Assembly (NCBI GenBank): GCA_049516155.1
Contig: JBEKTJ010000027.1
Coordinates: 1 to 64,000, forward strand
Direction: 5' to 3'
Source of the DNA: Bog-159 sp049516155
GTDB taxonomy: Bacteria > Acidobacteriota > Terriglobia > Bryobacterales > Bryobacteraceae
DNA: 64,000 bases
This document shows positions 1 through 10,547 of the stretch, one piece after another (the first letter of the stretch is position 1; each line of letters begins with the position of its first letter). The translations under genes were made by a program, and so were the position numbers. The notes under the pieces are model-generated. The model had not been told where the DNA came from, did no database searches, and saw nothing but the letters and a program-made list of their open reading frames with translations.

Positions 1-1998
1 GAGCCGGGCGTCGGCAAGACCGCCATCGTGGAGGGCCTGGCCCTGCGCATCGTGCGCGGCGACGTGCCCGAGGGCCTGAAGAATCGCCGCATCGTGTCGC
101 TGGATATGGGCGCGCTCATCGCGGGCGCCAAGTTTCGCGGCGAGTTTGAAGAGCGCCTGAAGGCCGTCCTGAAGGAAGTGCAGGATGCCGCCGGCGACAT
201 CATCCTATTCATCGATGAGTTGCATACCGTGGTGGGCGCGGGCAAGGCCGAAGGCTCCATGGACGCCGGCAACCTGCTGAAGCCCATGCTGGCGCGCGGC
301 GAGCTGCACTGCATCGGCGCCACCACGCTGGACGAATACCGCAAACACATCGAGAAGGACGCCGCGCTGGAGCGGCGCTTTCAGCCGGTGCGCGTGGACC
401 AGCCCTCGGTCGAAGACACCATCTCCATTCTGCGCGGCCTGAAGGAACGCTACGAGGTGCATCACGGCGTGCGCATCAAGGACGCCGCACTGGTGGCTGC
501 GGCGATTTTGTCAAATCGCTATATCACCGACCGGTTCCTGCCGGATAAAGCCATCGACCTGGTGGACGAGGCGGCCGCCCGCCTGCGCACCGAAATCGAC
601 TCCATGCCGGCGGAACTGGACGAAATCCTGCGCCGCACGATGCAGCTTGAAATCGAGCGCGAGGCGCTGAAGAAGGAGAAGGATGCGGCCTCGCGCGACC
701 GCTTGAAGAAGCTCGAGAAGGAGCTTGGCAACCTGAAGGCGGAAGGCGATGCGCTGAAAGCGCGCTGGCAGGCCGAGAAGCAGACCGTTGCCAGTTTGCG
801 CGCCCTGCGCGAACAGATCGAGCAGACCAAAGTCGAGATCGAGAAGGCCGAACGAGCCTACGACCTGAATCGCGCCGCGGAGCTGAAGTACGGCAAGCTG
901 GCGGATCTCGAACGGCGCTTGCAGGCTGAGTCGGAGCAGTTCGCCAAGAAGCAGTCGCAATCGCCGCTGATCAAGGAGGAGGTGGGTGAAGAAGATATCG
1001 CCGAGGTGGTCAGTCGCTGGACCGGCGTGCCAGTGACTAAGCTGCTGGAAGGCGAGATGCAAAAGCTGTTGCACCTGGAAGACGAGTTGCACCAGCGCGT
1101 GATCGGGCAGGATGAAGCGGTCACTGCGGTGGCGGAGGCGGTGATTCGCGCGCGCTCCGGGCTGAAGGATCCCAACCGGCCCATCGGCAGCTTCATTTTC
1201 CTGGGTCCCACGGGGGTGGGCAAGACCGAGCTGGCGCGCGCGCTGGCGCAGTTTCTGTTCGACGACGAGCATGCCATGATTCGCATCGACATGTCCGAGT
1301 ATCAGGAGAAGCACAGCGTGTCGCGGCTGGTCGGCGCGCCTCCCGGATATGTGGGTTATGACGAAGGCGGCCAGCTTACCGAGGCGGTGCGGCGGCGGCC
1401 TTATTCGGTGGTGCTGTTTGACGAGATTGAGAAAGCCCACCACGATGTGTTCAACGTGATGCTACAGGTGCTCGACGATGGCCGGCTCACCGACGGCCAG
1501 GGCCGCACGGTGGACTTCCGCAACACCATTGCGATTATGACGTCCAACATCGGCAGCGCGCGCATCCTGGAATATCGCGGCGGGTTCGAGGGCGAAGGAT
1601 ACGAACGCATGAAAGAGGCCGTGCTGGAAGAGATGCGCCGCCATTTCCGGCCTGAGTTTCTCAATCGCGTGGATGAAACGATCGTGTTCCACGCTCTGGC
1701 CGAAGACCATTTGAAGCAGATCGTGGAGATTCAGTTGGACCGTGTGCGGGCGCGCCTCGCGGACCGCCACATCACTCTAACCTTGACGGACGCCGCGCGG
1801 CTGAACCTGGTGCGTACAGGCTTCGATCCGCATTATGGCGCGCGTCCGCTGAAGCGCGCGATTCAGAAGAAGGTGGAGACGCCGCTCGGCCGGATGATCC
1901 TGAAGGGCGACATCCGCGACGGACAGCAGCTCTTGGTGGATGTCGACCCCCAAGGCGAACTGACCTTCGCGCCCGCGGCGGCTCGAGCGGCGGGCTGA
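1..1998 (+). CDS. clpB: ATP-dependent chaperone ClpB (5' truncated by window edge)
   Basis: This is the disaggregase ClpB/Hsp100, which works with DnaK to rescue aggregated cytosolic proteins. The frame is open from base 1, which falls inside the first Walker A motif (EPGVGKT), so about 200 N-terminal residues lie outside the window. Visible in order: rest of AAA domain 1 with Walker B (LFIDELHTVVGAG), a long Lys/Glu-rich coiled-coil middle domain (about bases 600-960) that separates ClpB from ClpA, then AAA domain 2 with GPTGVGKTELA, VVLFDEIEKAH and the sensor TSNIGS, and the C-terminal D2 small domain with GARPLKRAIQ. It ends convergently 12 bp from the PQQ dehydrogenase gene. The identification is secure; only the start is missing. 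Confidence 0.97.
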   Translation, partial: EPGVGKTAIVEGLALRIVRGDVPEGLKNRRIVSLDMGALIAGAKFRGEFEERLKAVLKEVQDAAGDIILFIDELHTVVGAGKAEGSMDAGNLLKPMLARGELHCIGATTLDEYRKHIEKDAALERRFQPVRVDQPSVEDTISILRGLKERYEVHHGVRIKDAALVAAAILSNRYITDRFLPDKAIDLVDEAAARLRTEIDSMPAELDEILRRTMQLEIEREALKKEKDAASRDRLKKLEKELGNLKAEGDALKARWQAEKQTVASLRALREQIEQTKVEIEKAERAYDLNRAAELKYGKLADLERRLQAESEQFAKKQSQSPLIKEEVGEEDIAEVVSRWTGVPVTKLLEGEMQKLLHLEDELHQRVIGQDEAVTAVAEAVIRARSGLKDPNRPIGSFIFLGPTGVGKTELARALAQFLFDDEHAMIRIDMSEYQEKHSVSRLVGAPPGYVGYDEGGQLTEAVRRRPYSVVLFDEIEKAHHDVFNVMLQVLDDGRLTDGQGRTVDFRNTIAIMTSNIGSARILEYRGGFEGEGYERMKEAVLEEMRRHFRPEFLNRVDETIVFHALAEDHLKQIVEIQLDRVRARLADRHITLTLTDAARLNLVRTGFDPHYGARPLKRAIQKKVETPLGRMILKGDIRDGQQLLVDVDPQGELTFAPAAARAAG

Positions 1999-2010
1999 GG
2001 GCATGGCGTA

Positions 2011-3678
2011 TCAATAGAGCAGGAACGACCACACCGTATCCCCGGTGGCCGCGATCAGGTACTGGTGGCCGTCCAGCATGAACGTCTGCGGTGGATTGGA
2101 AACGCCACCGATGTGCGTATGCCAAAGGGGCTTCCCGGTGAATACGTCGTGCGCCACCAGATTTCCGTTGCCGTCGCCCGCAAAAAGCAGCTTCCCGGCA
2201 GTGGTCAGCAGTCCGCCCCCGCCGCCTTCGCCGTAGTAAGGGCGTTCCCACGCCACCTTCCCGGTGGTGTAGTCGATTGCCGTCAGAAAGCTACCGCCCG
2301 ATCCGACTTCGGCTTCTTCCTTTCCGCCCAGCCCCATCGATCCCCGCGGGTCCACGTCGGTCAGATAGAATATCGAATAATCGTTGTGCTGCGCGACATA
2401 TAACAGCCCCGTATCGGGAGAGTAAGAAGCCGGCTCCCAGTTAGTCGTGCCATCCGAAGTCGGCGACACCAGCGACCCCGCCACGGTCGCATTCTTCTCG
2501 GGATTGTAAATTGGGGCGCCCCTCTCGTTCAGCCCTTTGGCCCAGTTCGTATATACCCCATACTTGCTGGTCACCAGATGCTCGCCGGTGGTGCGATCCA
2601 GCGTGAAGTAGTAGCCGTTGCGCGCCGCGGTCAGCACCAATTTACGCATGCGGCCGTTAAACATAGCATCCACCAGAATCGGCGTCTGTGCGGAATCGTA
2701 GTCGTGCATGTCATGCGGCGACGTCGAGTAATACCAGGCCAACTTACCGGTGTCTACGTTTAACGCAATCAGAGCGCAAGTGAACAGGTTGTCGCCGGGG
2801 CCGCGCGTGCCCGTGGTAAAGGCCGGAGTAGGATTACCTGTACTGAATATGTAGAGCTTCGTTTCCGGATCGTACACGCCCGGCACCCAGGCTTGCCCGC
2901 CGCCGTGCCGCGCCGCATCCACGCTGCCCCAGGTGTCCATTCCCGCATCGCCCTTCTTCATGGGCACGGTATAGAACTTCCACTGCACATCTCCCGTTTC
3001 GGGATCGAAAGACTGCACAAACCCAGGCGCGTCGATGTCGTCGCCCGTACCTACCAGCACATGGTTTCCCACTACCACTGGAGCGGGCGTGGAAAAATAG
3101 CCATCCGCCAGGTCCGCGATCGGCTTGTGCCAGCGCTCCTTGCCCGTGAGCGCATCCAGGGCGACCAGATAATCGTCCGGCGTCTCCATGAACAAGGTTT
3201 TGTGCCACATGCCCAGACCGCGGTTTCCGATGTGCGTGCCGCCTTTGGTCTTCCAGAAGTAATGCCACAGTTCGGTGCCATCGCGCGCGTCGACGGCCCA
3301 GGCGTTGTCCGGCATGGTGAAGTATAGTATGCCATCCACCTCCAACGCAGAGGCCTTGATGGTCCCGCCGCCCACGTTCAGGTCGCCGGCCCCCTCGCCG
3401 CCCACAATGACATTTCGTCTCACGAAGTACCGGCCGCCCTGCCCACCGCCAAGGCCCGGTGTCACCCGGACCATCCAGGCCAGCGTCAGATTCTTTACGT
3501 TGGATTGATTAATCTGATTCAGCGCGCTGTATCGCTTGCCCGTATAGTCGCCGCTGTAAGTCGGCCATGCGTCCTTAAGCGGCTTCAGCAGATCGGCCGG
3601 ATCCACTCCGTTGGCGCCCTGCCCCATCAGCGCGGCCGGCAGTAACAGCGTGGCTAGCAGCATTTTGTCAAGTGTCAT
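2011..3678 (-). CDS. Secreted PQQ-dependent dehydrogenase (quinoprotein beta-propeller)
   Basis: A 555-residue periplasmic quinoprotein of the PQQ alcohol/glucose dehydrogenase-like family. The N-terminus is a signal peptide ending near ALMGQG. The rest has the W-motif repeats of an eight-bladed propeller (for example TGKLAWYY, TGDVQWKF, TGKVAWERP and TGKPLWHTH). The start codon overlaps the stop of the upstream cytochrome c gene in an ATGA (3675-3678), so the two are translationally coupled and the cytochrome is the likely electron acceptor. The oxidised substrate cannot be told from sequence; an alcohol or sugar is usual for the family. Confidence 0.88.
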   Translation of the reverse strand: MTLDKMLLATLLLPAALMGQGANGVDPADLLKPLKDAWPTYSGDYTGKRYSALNQINQSNVKNLTLAWMVRVTPGLGGGQGGRYFVRRNVIVGGEGAGDLNVGGGTIKASALEVDGILYFTMPDNAWAVDARDGTELWHYFWKTKGGTHIGNRGLGMWHKTLFMETPDDYLVALDALTGKERWHKPIADLADGYFSTPAPVVVGNHVLVGTGDDIDAPGFVQSFDPETGDVQWKFYTVPMKKGDAGMDTWGSVDAARHGGGQAWVPGVYDPETKLYIFSTGNPTPAFTTGTRGPGDNLFTCALIALNVDTGKLAWYYSTSPHDMHDYDSAQTPILVDAMFNGRMRKLVLTAARNGYYFTLDRTTGEHLVTSKYGVYTNWAKGLNERGAPIYNPEKNATVAGSLVSPTSDGTTNWEPASYSPDTGLLYVAQHNDYSIFYLTDVDPRGSMGLGGKEEAEVGSGGSFLTAIDYTTGKVAWERPYYGEGGGGGLLTTAGKLLFAGDGNGNLVAHDVFTGKPLWHTHIGGVSNPPQTFMLDGHQYLIAATGDTVWSFLLY

Positions 3679-4553
3679 TTCAAAGTCACCAGATACGCAG
3701 TCACATCGTGTATATCTTTGTCCGTATACACCGCCATCAAGTCGTGGTGCGCCTTCATCGGATCGTGGACCTCAACTTTGGGTACGTCCTCGTCGCGGCG
3801 GAACGTGCGTACCGTTCCATCGGCAAGTCCCACAGTCACCAGGAAGTCGTCGATTTGCACCAGACGGCCATTGATACTCTCTCCAGAAGGCAAAGTGACC
3901 GTCACCGTGACGGTACGCCGGTCGGTCGCGCCTGGCGTGGGCATTCGGCGCCGACGGAAGCCGCCGGCAACCCAGGTGGTCTGTAGCGCCTTGGGGTCGG
4001 TAATTCTCGCCGCGATCCCCTGCAGATCGCCCGTCGCGGAATGGCAACTGCCGCACTTTGCGGCGAAGTATGCCTGCCCGGCGCCGGCGTCGCCAACCAA
4101 AATACTGGGAGCTTCCTTTCCAATGGATGGGGGCCTGCCCTGGCCGCCGATGGTTTCAAGCACGCTGCGAATATATGCCGCTACAGCCAATCCATCCTGC
4201 GGGCTGATGGGAATGGCAGGCATGCCCTCGTCCTGACGGGCGCCCTGGATGATGGGCAGTATCAGTTCACCCTCCCGATCGCTGAGCGCCACTTGCGAGC
4301 GCAACAGGTTCGGGCCGCCCAAGTCGCCGCCGCGCAGATCTACACCGTGACAGCCCGCGCAACTCACGCCGTACAGCGCTTTTCCATGTGTGATTTGTAC
4401 GGGGTCGCCGGGCGGGCGCTGTTGGCCGGGAACAAAGCCACCGAACCGGCGCGCGCCCGTCGTGGGGGGAGATGGAGGCGTAGCCGCCGGGGGTGGTCCC
4501 TGCGCCAGCAGGCCCGCCGTGGCGAGGATCATTATCAAAAAGGGTCGAGACAT
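3675..4553 (-). CDS. Secreted dihaem c-type cytochrome
   Basis: A 292-residue periplasmic cytochrome with a signal peptide, a Pro-rich linker (residues 20-50) and two haem-binding motifs, CAGCH at about residue 65 and CGSCH at about 167. A segment after the second motif (residues about 200-250) is not haem-binding and resembles a small all-beta insert. The ATG at 4553 is preferred to an in-frame TTG at 4586, because it gives a standard signal peptide and has AAGG about 11 nt upstream. It is the first gene of a two-gene operon with the PQQ dehydrogenase and probably takes its electrons. Domain order matches cytochromes that partner quinoproteins. Confidence 0.85.
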   Translation of the reverse strand: MSRPFLIMILATAGLLAQGPPPAATPPSPPTTGARRFGGFVPGQQRPPGDPVQITHGKALYGVSCAGCHGVDLRGGDLGGPNLLRSQVALSDREGELILPIIQGARQDEGMPAIPISPQDGLAVAAYIRSVLETIGGQGRPPSIGKEAPSILVGDAGAGQAYFAAKCGSCHSATGDLQGIAARITDPKALQTTWVAGGFRRRRMPTPGATDRRTVTVTVTLPSGESINGRLVQIDDFLVTVGLADGTVRTFRRDEDVPKVEVHDPMKAHHDLMAVYTDKDIHDVTAYLVTLK

Positions 4554-4664
4554 GGTTCGAACCTTGATTGTAAACGATAACCTCAATCGCCAGTCGTACC
4601 GCGGGCGTGGCTTGCGCCCGGTATCCGTCCTACTACGGTAGACTGTCTCTATAGCCTGTCTCTA

Positions 4665-5552
4665 ATGTCCGCCCGCGTCAACGCCGCGCATCTGGTCCTT
4701 AAAGTCGTCGTTTATGTTTCCCTCTATTTCGCAACGGCTTTCGTGCTAGGTCCGTTGTTGTATTGGCTCGGCGGATACATCGTGAGCATCACCGCCACCG
4801 GACTGTTGGCCGCCGTGTTCAGCAATAGCCTCTGCCTCCGGATTTATGTGCACCGGGGTATCGCAGCCATCGGACTGCAGGGCGATAAAGCGGCCTTAGT
4901 GAACCTCGGATTCGGTTGCCTCGGCGGCGTGGGCGCGGCCGCCCTCGTGCTGGCCGGTCCGTTGTTTTTCCGCGCCGCGCGCATTCAGGCCGATCCGGCC
5001 AATCCGTTCAGCCTGTCTTCGTTTTTTTTCGTTTCCGTTTTGCTGCTTTTCGGGTCGGCGGGCGAGGAACTGCTGTTCCGCGGATTTGGATTTCAGGTTT
5101 TATTGCCCACCTTGGGTGCTTGGCCGACCATCCTGCCTGTAGGCATCGTCTTCGCCTTGCTGCATGCCGCCAATCCCAACGCGACCTGGCTGGGCCTGGC
5201 GAACACCGCCGGATTCGGCATCCTCTTTGGCTACGCTTTCCTGCGCAGCCACGACATCTGGCTGCCCATCGGCTTGCATTTCGGTTGGAACTTTACACTT
5301 CCGCTTTTCGGCGTCAACGTGAGCGGGCTTACAATGAGATTGACGGGATTCACCGAGAGGTGGTCCGCCGGGACGCTGTGGAGCGGCGGCGAGTATGGTC
5401 CGGAAGCCAGCATTCTGACCTCAGCCGTTCTCCTGCTGCTTTTTGCGTATCTGTGGAAAGCGCCTATCCGGCGGCAACCATCGGCTCTGCTGGACCCGCC
5501 CGCGGGGGATGTGACATGCGTGCCTGGACAGCCGTTTTCGCCATCTTCGTAA
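4665..5552 (+). CDS. CPBP family intramembrane glutamic endopeptidase
   Basis: A 295-residue polytopic membrane protein of the CAAX-protease/bacteriocin-processing (CPBP, Abi) family. The three conserved motifs are present: EELLFRGFGFQ (EExxxR), FALLHAANPN (FxxxH) and LHFGWNFT (HxxxN/D), which form the glutamate-type active site in the membrane. About eight hydrophobic segments can be counted. The gene is divergent from the cytochrome operon. Its last 37 bases overlap the next gene, which suggests coupled translation. The substrate is unknown; members range from prenyl-protein-like proteases to immunity or regulatory proteases. Confidence 0.85.
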   Translation: MSARVNAAHLVLKVVVYVSLYFATAFVLGPLLYWLGGYIVSITATGLLAAVFSNSLCLRIYVHRGIAAIGLQGDKAALVNLGFGCLGGVGAAALVLAGPLFFRAARIQADPANPFSLSSFFFVSVLLLFGSAGEELLFRGFGFQVLLPTLGAWPTILPVGIVFALLHAANPNATWLGLANTAGFGILFGYAFLRSHDIWLPIGLHFGWNFTLPLFGVNVSGLTMRLTGFTERWSAGTLWSGGEYGPEASILTSAVLLLLFAYLWKAPIRRQPSALLDPPAGDVTCVPGQPFSPSS

Positions 5553-6313
5553 GTTCGATAAGCCGGGCGCCGCTGTTGAGCGCCGCGGAAAAGCTCACCG
5601 AGCAGGATCGTATCGAATTGGTGCGCGGCTTGTTGGCGGAATACGCCACGGTCAAACAGTTGCTGCCGCGCGCCAAGAAGGCGTTGCCCTTCGAATCGAC
5701 GGGATCCTTCGACCAGAAGGCGTGGCAAGCAGCTTCCCATGAATACGGCCCGGCAGGGCGCGTCGGCGATTTGGTGCAGATCACCAACGTGTCGATCGAG
5801 TCCGACAAGCTGGTGCTGCAGATCAACAACGGCTTCAATGGCGGCCGCAAATGGTACGATAGCGCGCAGATCGGCGGCGGTGTAGGCGGTGGCGGCCCCA
5901 TGACTCAGTTGGGCAAGGGCGATTCCAATGCGCCTGGTGGCACCACCATCGAAATCTTGTTTCATAAGCCGCTAGAACCGATGAAGGCGGCGGAAGTGAA
6001 AAAGATGCTGGCGCCAGTGCTGGATTTTGAGAAGCGCAGCGCCACTGAAATCTATGCCGAAGTGCTGCCGCCCGAAGTGAAGACGGCCATCCGCGATAAG
6101 AAAGTCATCGCGGGTATGGACCGCGATCAGGTGCTGCTGGCGCTGGGACATCCCAATCACAAATCGCGCGAGACGAAGGACGGCATCGAATTGGAAGATT
6201 GGATCTTCGGCCGGCCCCCCGGAAAGATCGTGTTCGTAACCTTCAACGGCAGCAAGGTGGTCAAGGTGAAGGAAGAATACGCAGGATTGGGCACCGAAGT
6301 CGCCGATCATTGA
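5516..6313 (+). CDS. Secreted protein with C-terminal OmlA/SmpA-like motif, function unknown
   Basis: A 265-residue exported protein. An ATG at 5516, inside the end of the protease gene, gives a clean signal peptide (hydrophobic core VFAIFVSSI, cleavage near LLSAAEK). The central part is Gly-rich and not recognised. The last about 65 residues carry GMDRDQVLLALGHPNHKS followed by a predicted beta-meander (DWIFGRPPGKIVFVTFNGSKV), like the SmpA/OmlA (BamE-type) fold, which is inferred from pattern only. The 37-bp overlap with the protease links the two genes. A hairpin terminator follows at 6332-6350. Confidence 0.7.
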   Translation: MRAWTAVFAIFVSSISRAPLLSAAEKLTEQDRIELVRGLLAEYATVKQLLPRAKKALPFESTGSFDQKAWQAASHEYGPAGRVGDLVQITNVSIESDKLVLQINNGFNGGRKWYDSAQIGGGVGGGGPMTQLGKGDSNAPGGTTIEILFHKPLEPMKAAEVKKMLAPVLDFEKRSATEIYAEVLPPEVKTAIRDKKVIAGMDRDQVLLALGHPNHKSRETKDGIELEDWIFGRPPGKIVFVTFNGSKVVKVKEEYAGLGTEVADH

Positions 6314-6331
6314 GCGATTGCTCGACAAATT

Positions 6332-6350
6332 AAGACTCCGCAGTCTTTTT
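6332..6350 (+). terminator. Intrinsic terminator after the OmlA-like gene
   Basis: AAGACT-CCGC-AGTCTT forms a 6-bp stem with a 4-nt loop, followed by TTT. It sits 18 bp after the stop codon and just before the gap promoter, so it should isolate gap from read-through. The stem is short and moderately stable. Confidence 0.6.
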
Positions 6351-6356
6351 ATCGGC

Positions 6357-6386
6357 TTGCACCGGATTGTGTCCTCCTGATATCCT
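6357..6386 (+). promoter_or_regulatory. Predicted sigma-70 promoter of gap
   Basis: A -35-like TTGCAC (6357-6362) and a -10-like TATCCT (6381-6386) are 18 bp apart, placing transcription start near 6393. A good ribosome site, TAGGAGA (6413-6419), lies just before the ATG at 6424. The promoter lies immediately downstream of the terminator hairpin. Confidence 0.45.
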
Positions 6387-6423
6387 TTAGGGTAATCCAC
6401 ACACTTAGACTTTAGGAGAAGAA

Positions 6424-7431
6424 ATGGCGGTAAAGGTTGGTATCAATGGGTTTGGCCGCATAGGCCGGAATGTGGTCCGGGCGGCCCTTCACCGGCATGA
6501 CATCGAATTCGTAGCGGTGAACGACCTGACGGACACTAAGACGCTGGCGCATTTGTTGAAGTACGACTCCGTGCTGGGCACGCTGCCCGTGGAGATCCGG
6601 AAGGAAGAGGACGCCATTCTGGTGGGCGGCAAGCGCATCAAAGTATTTGCCCAAAAGGATCCCGCACAGCTCGATTGGAATTCTGTGGGCGCGCAGATCG
6701 TGATTGAATCCACAGGCAGGTTCACGGATGGCAAGGAAGCCGCCAAACACCTTCGCGGCAGCGTGAAAAAAGTCATCATCTCCGCGCCCGCCTCGAACGA
6801 AGACGTTACGCTGGTGCTGGGCGTCAACGATGGCACGTACGATCCCTCGAAGCACAACATTATTTCGAATGCCTCTTGCACCACTAACTGCCTTGCGCCT
6901 GTGGTGAAAGTCCTGCACGGCACGGTCGGGATTCAAAAGGGATCCATGACCACCATCCATAGCTATACCAACGACCAAAACGTGCTGGACTTCCCGCATA
7001 AGGACCTGCGGCGCGCCCGCGCAGCGGCGCTGAACATGATCCCGACCACCACCGGCGCCGCCAAGGCCATCGGCTTGGTGATGCCCGAGTTGAAGGGCAA
7101 GCTGGATGGCTATTCGATGCGCGTTCCCACGCCCGACGTTTCCGTGGTCGATCTGGTGGCCCTAACCAGTCGCTCCACCTCGGCCGAGGAAGTCAACGCC
7201 GCGTTCAAAGCGGCCGCGGATGGCCCGATGAAAGGTATTCTGGCCTATACCGACGACCCGGTTGTGTCGACCGATATGCTGCACAACTCGAACAGCTCGA
7301 TCGTGGACGGACAGATGACAAAAGTGCTGGACGGCAACCTGCTGAAGGTGGTTTCCTGGTACGACAATGAGTGGGGCTACTCCTGCCGGGTCGTGGACCT
7401 CATCGCATTCCTGACAGACAAAGGCCTCTAG
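6424..7431 (+). CDS. gap: Glyceraldehyde-3-phosphate dehydrogenase
   Basis: A 335-residue cytosolic glycolytic enzyme that oxidises glyceraldehyde-3-phosphate with NAD(P)+ and phosphate. The Rossmann signature KVGINGFGRIGRNVVRA is at the N-terminus, the catalytic cysteine is Cys152 in SNASCTTNCLAP, and the partner histidine is His179 in TTIHSYTNDQ. WYDNEWGYSCRV is near the C-terminus. Length and motifs are those of standard type I GAPDH. It is probably transcribed alone, with its own promoter, a strong AGGAGA ribosome site, and a structured spacer downstream. Confidence 0.97.
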   Translation: MAVKVGINGFGRIGRNVVRAALHRHDIEFVAVNDLTDTKTLAHLLKYDSVLGTLPVEIRKEEDAILVGGKRIKVFAQKDPAQLDWNSVGAQIVIESTGRFTDGKEAAKHLRGSVKKVIISAPASNEDVTLVLGVNDGTYDPSKHNIISNASCTTNCLAPVVKVLHGTVGIQKGSMTTIHSYTNDQNVLDFPHKDLRRARAAALNMIPTTTGAAKAIGLVMPELKGKLDGYSMRVPTPDVSVVDLVALTSRSTSAEEVNAAFKAAADGPMKGILAYTDDPVVSTDMLHNSNSSIVDGQMTKVLDGNLLKVVSWYDNEWGYSCRVVDLIAFLTDKGL

Positions 7432-7451
7432 AAAGAGTTCGTGCCGACGAA

Positions 7452-7487
7452 TTGTGGGGCAGACCCCCTGGTCTGCTCCAGCCACAA
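7452..7487 (+). repeat. Intergenic hairpin element
   Basis: TTGTGG pairs with CCACAA (7482-7487), enclosing GCAGACC-CCCT-GGTCTGC (7459-7476). There is no T-run, so it does not look like an intrinsic terminator. The left edge TTGTGGGGC recurs at 33238-33246, also at the head of a hairpin cluster, which suggests a dispersed REP-like element. Confidence 0.45.
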
Positions 7488-7531
7488 GGTCGCCCGCTTG
7501 CCAGGCGCTCCAAATTCCCCCACAATGAATC

Positions 7532-8365
7532 GTGTACCTTTCGCTGAACTCCACCGTAGTCGCCGGACGCGTCCCCTGGCCTGAATTCGCCCGACTGGCA
7601 GCCAAGGTCGGCTTTCCCGGCGTGGACGTGGACCTCTCCTCGGCCATGAAGGCGGGCCTGCCGGCCACTAACACCTTGTTGGCAGAATTGAAAATCAGAC
7701 CGGCCGCCGTAAATCTCCCCGTCGAATTCCGCAAAGACGACGACGCCTTCCGCAAGGATCTGGATAGGCTGGGCGATGCGGCATCCTTCTCCGCCGCCAT
7801 CGGCTGCCCGCGCATGATCACCTGGATCATGCCGTCCAGCAAGACGCCCAAAGCCGAATTGCGCACGCTGTATCTGAAGCGCTTCAGTGCCTGCGCGGAC
7901 GTGCTGGCGCGCTCCCACGTCAGGTTGGGCCTCGAATTCCTGGGACCGCTGCATCTGCGCAAGATGGAGCCTTACGAGTTCATCTGGCGCATGCCCGAGA
8001 TGCTGGCATTCGCGCGCGAGTGCGGTTCGAATGTGGGTCTGCTTTTAGACGTGTGGCACTGGCGCCACGCCGGCGCCACCACAGGCGACATTATCAAAGC
8101 GGGCAAAGCCGGCATCGTCCACGTACATTTCAACGACGCGCCTAACCTGCCGCCAGAGCAGATCCGCGACAATGAGCGGCTCATGCCCGGCGAGGGCGTG
8201 ATCGATCTGGTCGGATTCCTGCGCGCGCTGCAGGAGATCGGCTACCAGGACGCTCTCAGCGTGGAAGTCTTCGGCCGCGGCCTGAAAGAAATGAAACCCG
8301 AAGAGGGCGCGCGGCTGGCCCTCGAGACATCGCGCGCCGTGATGCGGAAGGCCGGCATTGCCTGA
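7532..8365 (+). CDS. Sugar phosphate isomerase/epimerase-like TIM-barrel protein
   Basis: A 277-residue protein of the xylose-isomerase-like TIM barrel family (AP endonuclease 2 fold). Metal-site-type motifs are visible: LGLEFLGP, NVGLLLDVWHWRHAG, GIVHVHFNDAP and LSVEVFGRGLKE, which supply the Glu, Asp, His and Glu ligands typical of these isomerases. GTG at 7532 is the only fitting start; no Shine-Dalgarno is obvious. The last 8 bases overlap murQ, so it forms one operon with murQ, murA and the rhodanese gene. The substrate is unknown; a sugar or inositol-type substrate is likely. Confidence 0.78.
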   Translation: MYLSLNSTVVAGRVPWPEFARLAAKVGFPGVDVDLSSAMKAGLPATNTLLAELKIRPAAVNLPVEFRKDDDAFRKDLDRLGDAASFSAAIGCPRMITWIMPSSKTPKAELRTLYLKRFSACADVLARSHVRLGLEFLGPLHLRKMEPYEFIWRMPEMLAFARECGSNVGLLLDVWHWRHAGATTGDIIKAGKAGIVHVHFNDAPNLPPEQIRDNERLMPGEGVIDLVGFLRALQEIGYQDALSVEVFGRGLKEMKPEEGARLALETSRAVMRKAGIA

Positions 8366-9266
8366 GAAGACGCCTGATACACCGCTTGCGGATCTGCTGA
8401 CCGAGCAAGTCAACCCGGCGTCGGAGGGCATCGACGCGCTGCCCACCCCGGGTATCCTCGAAATTATCAACGCCGAGGACCGCCAAGTGGCCGATGCTGT
8501 TGGGCGCGAGATCCCAGCCATTGGGCGCGCGGTCGATGCCATCGTCGACGCCATCCGGAATGGCGGACGATTGTTCTACATCGGCGCGGGCACCAGCGGG
8601 CGATTGGGCGTGCTGGACGCGGCCGAATGCCCGCCGACGTTCAGCGCCGACGCCGAATTGGTGCAGGGCATCATGGCGGGCGGCGAGCGGGCCCTGGCGC
8701 ACGCTACGGAAACCACGGAGGACGATCCGGCCATCGGCGCGCGCGATCTGCGGGAGCGCGGCTTCACCGCGCGCGACGTGCTGGTTGGGATCGCCGCCAG
8801 CGGCCGCACGCCATATGTGCTGGGCGCGGTCGCCGAAGCGCGCCGGCTGGGCGCAGTCACGGCGGGCATCAGTTGCACGCCCGATTCCGAGTTGGCCCGC
8901 GCCGTGCATATCGCCATCACGCCACTGAGCGGCCCGGAGATCGTGGCCGGCTCCACGCGCATGAAAGCCGGTACGGCAACAAAGCTGGTGCTGAACATGC
9001 TCAGCACCGCGACGTTCATCCGGCTCGGATATGTGTACGGTAACTTGATGGTGAATATGCAACCGAAGAATTCCAAGTTACGCGACCGTGCGCGGCGGAT
9101 CATCGCGCAGGCGACGGGCATAACCTATGACGCAGCCGGAGACTTATTAACGGCCGCCGGAGACAACGTCGCCCCGGCTATAGTCATGGCCAAGACGGGC
9201 GTAAACCGCGAAGCTGCCGAGCACCGCCTGGCGGCAGCCAAGGGGCGCATCTCAGAGGCATTGTGA
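8358..9266 (+). CDS. murQ: N-acetylmuramic acid 6-phosphate etherase MurQ
   Basis: A 302-residue cytosolic SIS-domain lyase that cleaves the D-lactyl ether of MurNAc-6-phosphate, yielding GlcNAc-6-phosphate in peptidoglycan recycling. The family marker LLTEQVNPASEGID is near the N-terminus, and the sugar-phosphate site is GAGTSGRLGVLDAAECPPTF (residues 76-95), containing the catalytic Glu. The second SIS motif GIAASGRTPYVLGA and the C-terminal UBA-like helical region are present. The start is a TTG at 8358 that overlaps the previous gene by 8 bp. Its neighbour murA makes this a cell-wall cluster. Confidence 0.96.
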   Translation: MPEKTPDTPLADLLTEQVNPASEGIDALPTPGILEIINAEDRQVADAVGREIPAIGRAVDAIVDAIRNGGRLFYIGAGTSGRLGVLDAAECPPTFSADAELVQGIMAGGERALAHATETTEDDPAIGARDLRERGFTARDVLVGIAASGRTPYVLGAVAEARRLGAVTAGISCTPDSELARAVHIAITPLSGPEIVAGSTRMKAGTATKLVLNMLSTATFIRLGYVYGNLMVNMQPKNSKLRDRARRIIAQATGITYDAAGDLLTAAGDNVAPAIVMAKTGVNREAAEHRLAAAKGRISEAL

Positions 9267-9288
9267 TCATCGTCTCCACCGAGAACCT

Positions 9289-10545
<1,257 letters not shown>

Positions 10546-10547
10546 GC

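Noticed and set aside
4554..4563. GGTTCGAACC, like a tRNA T-loop
   Set aside because: No matching acceptor, D or anticodon stem around it; it lies at the 5' end of the cytochrome gene.
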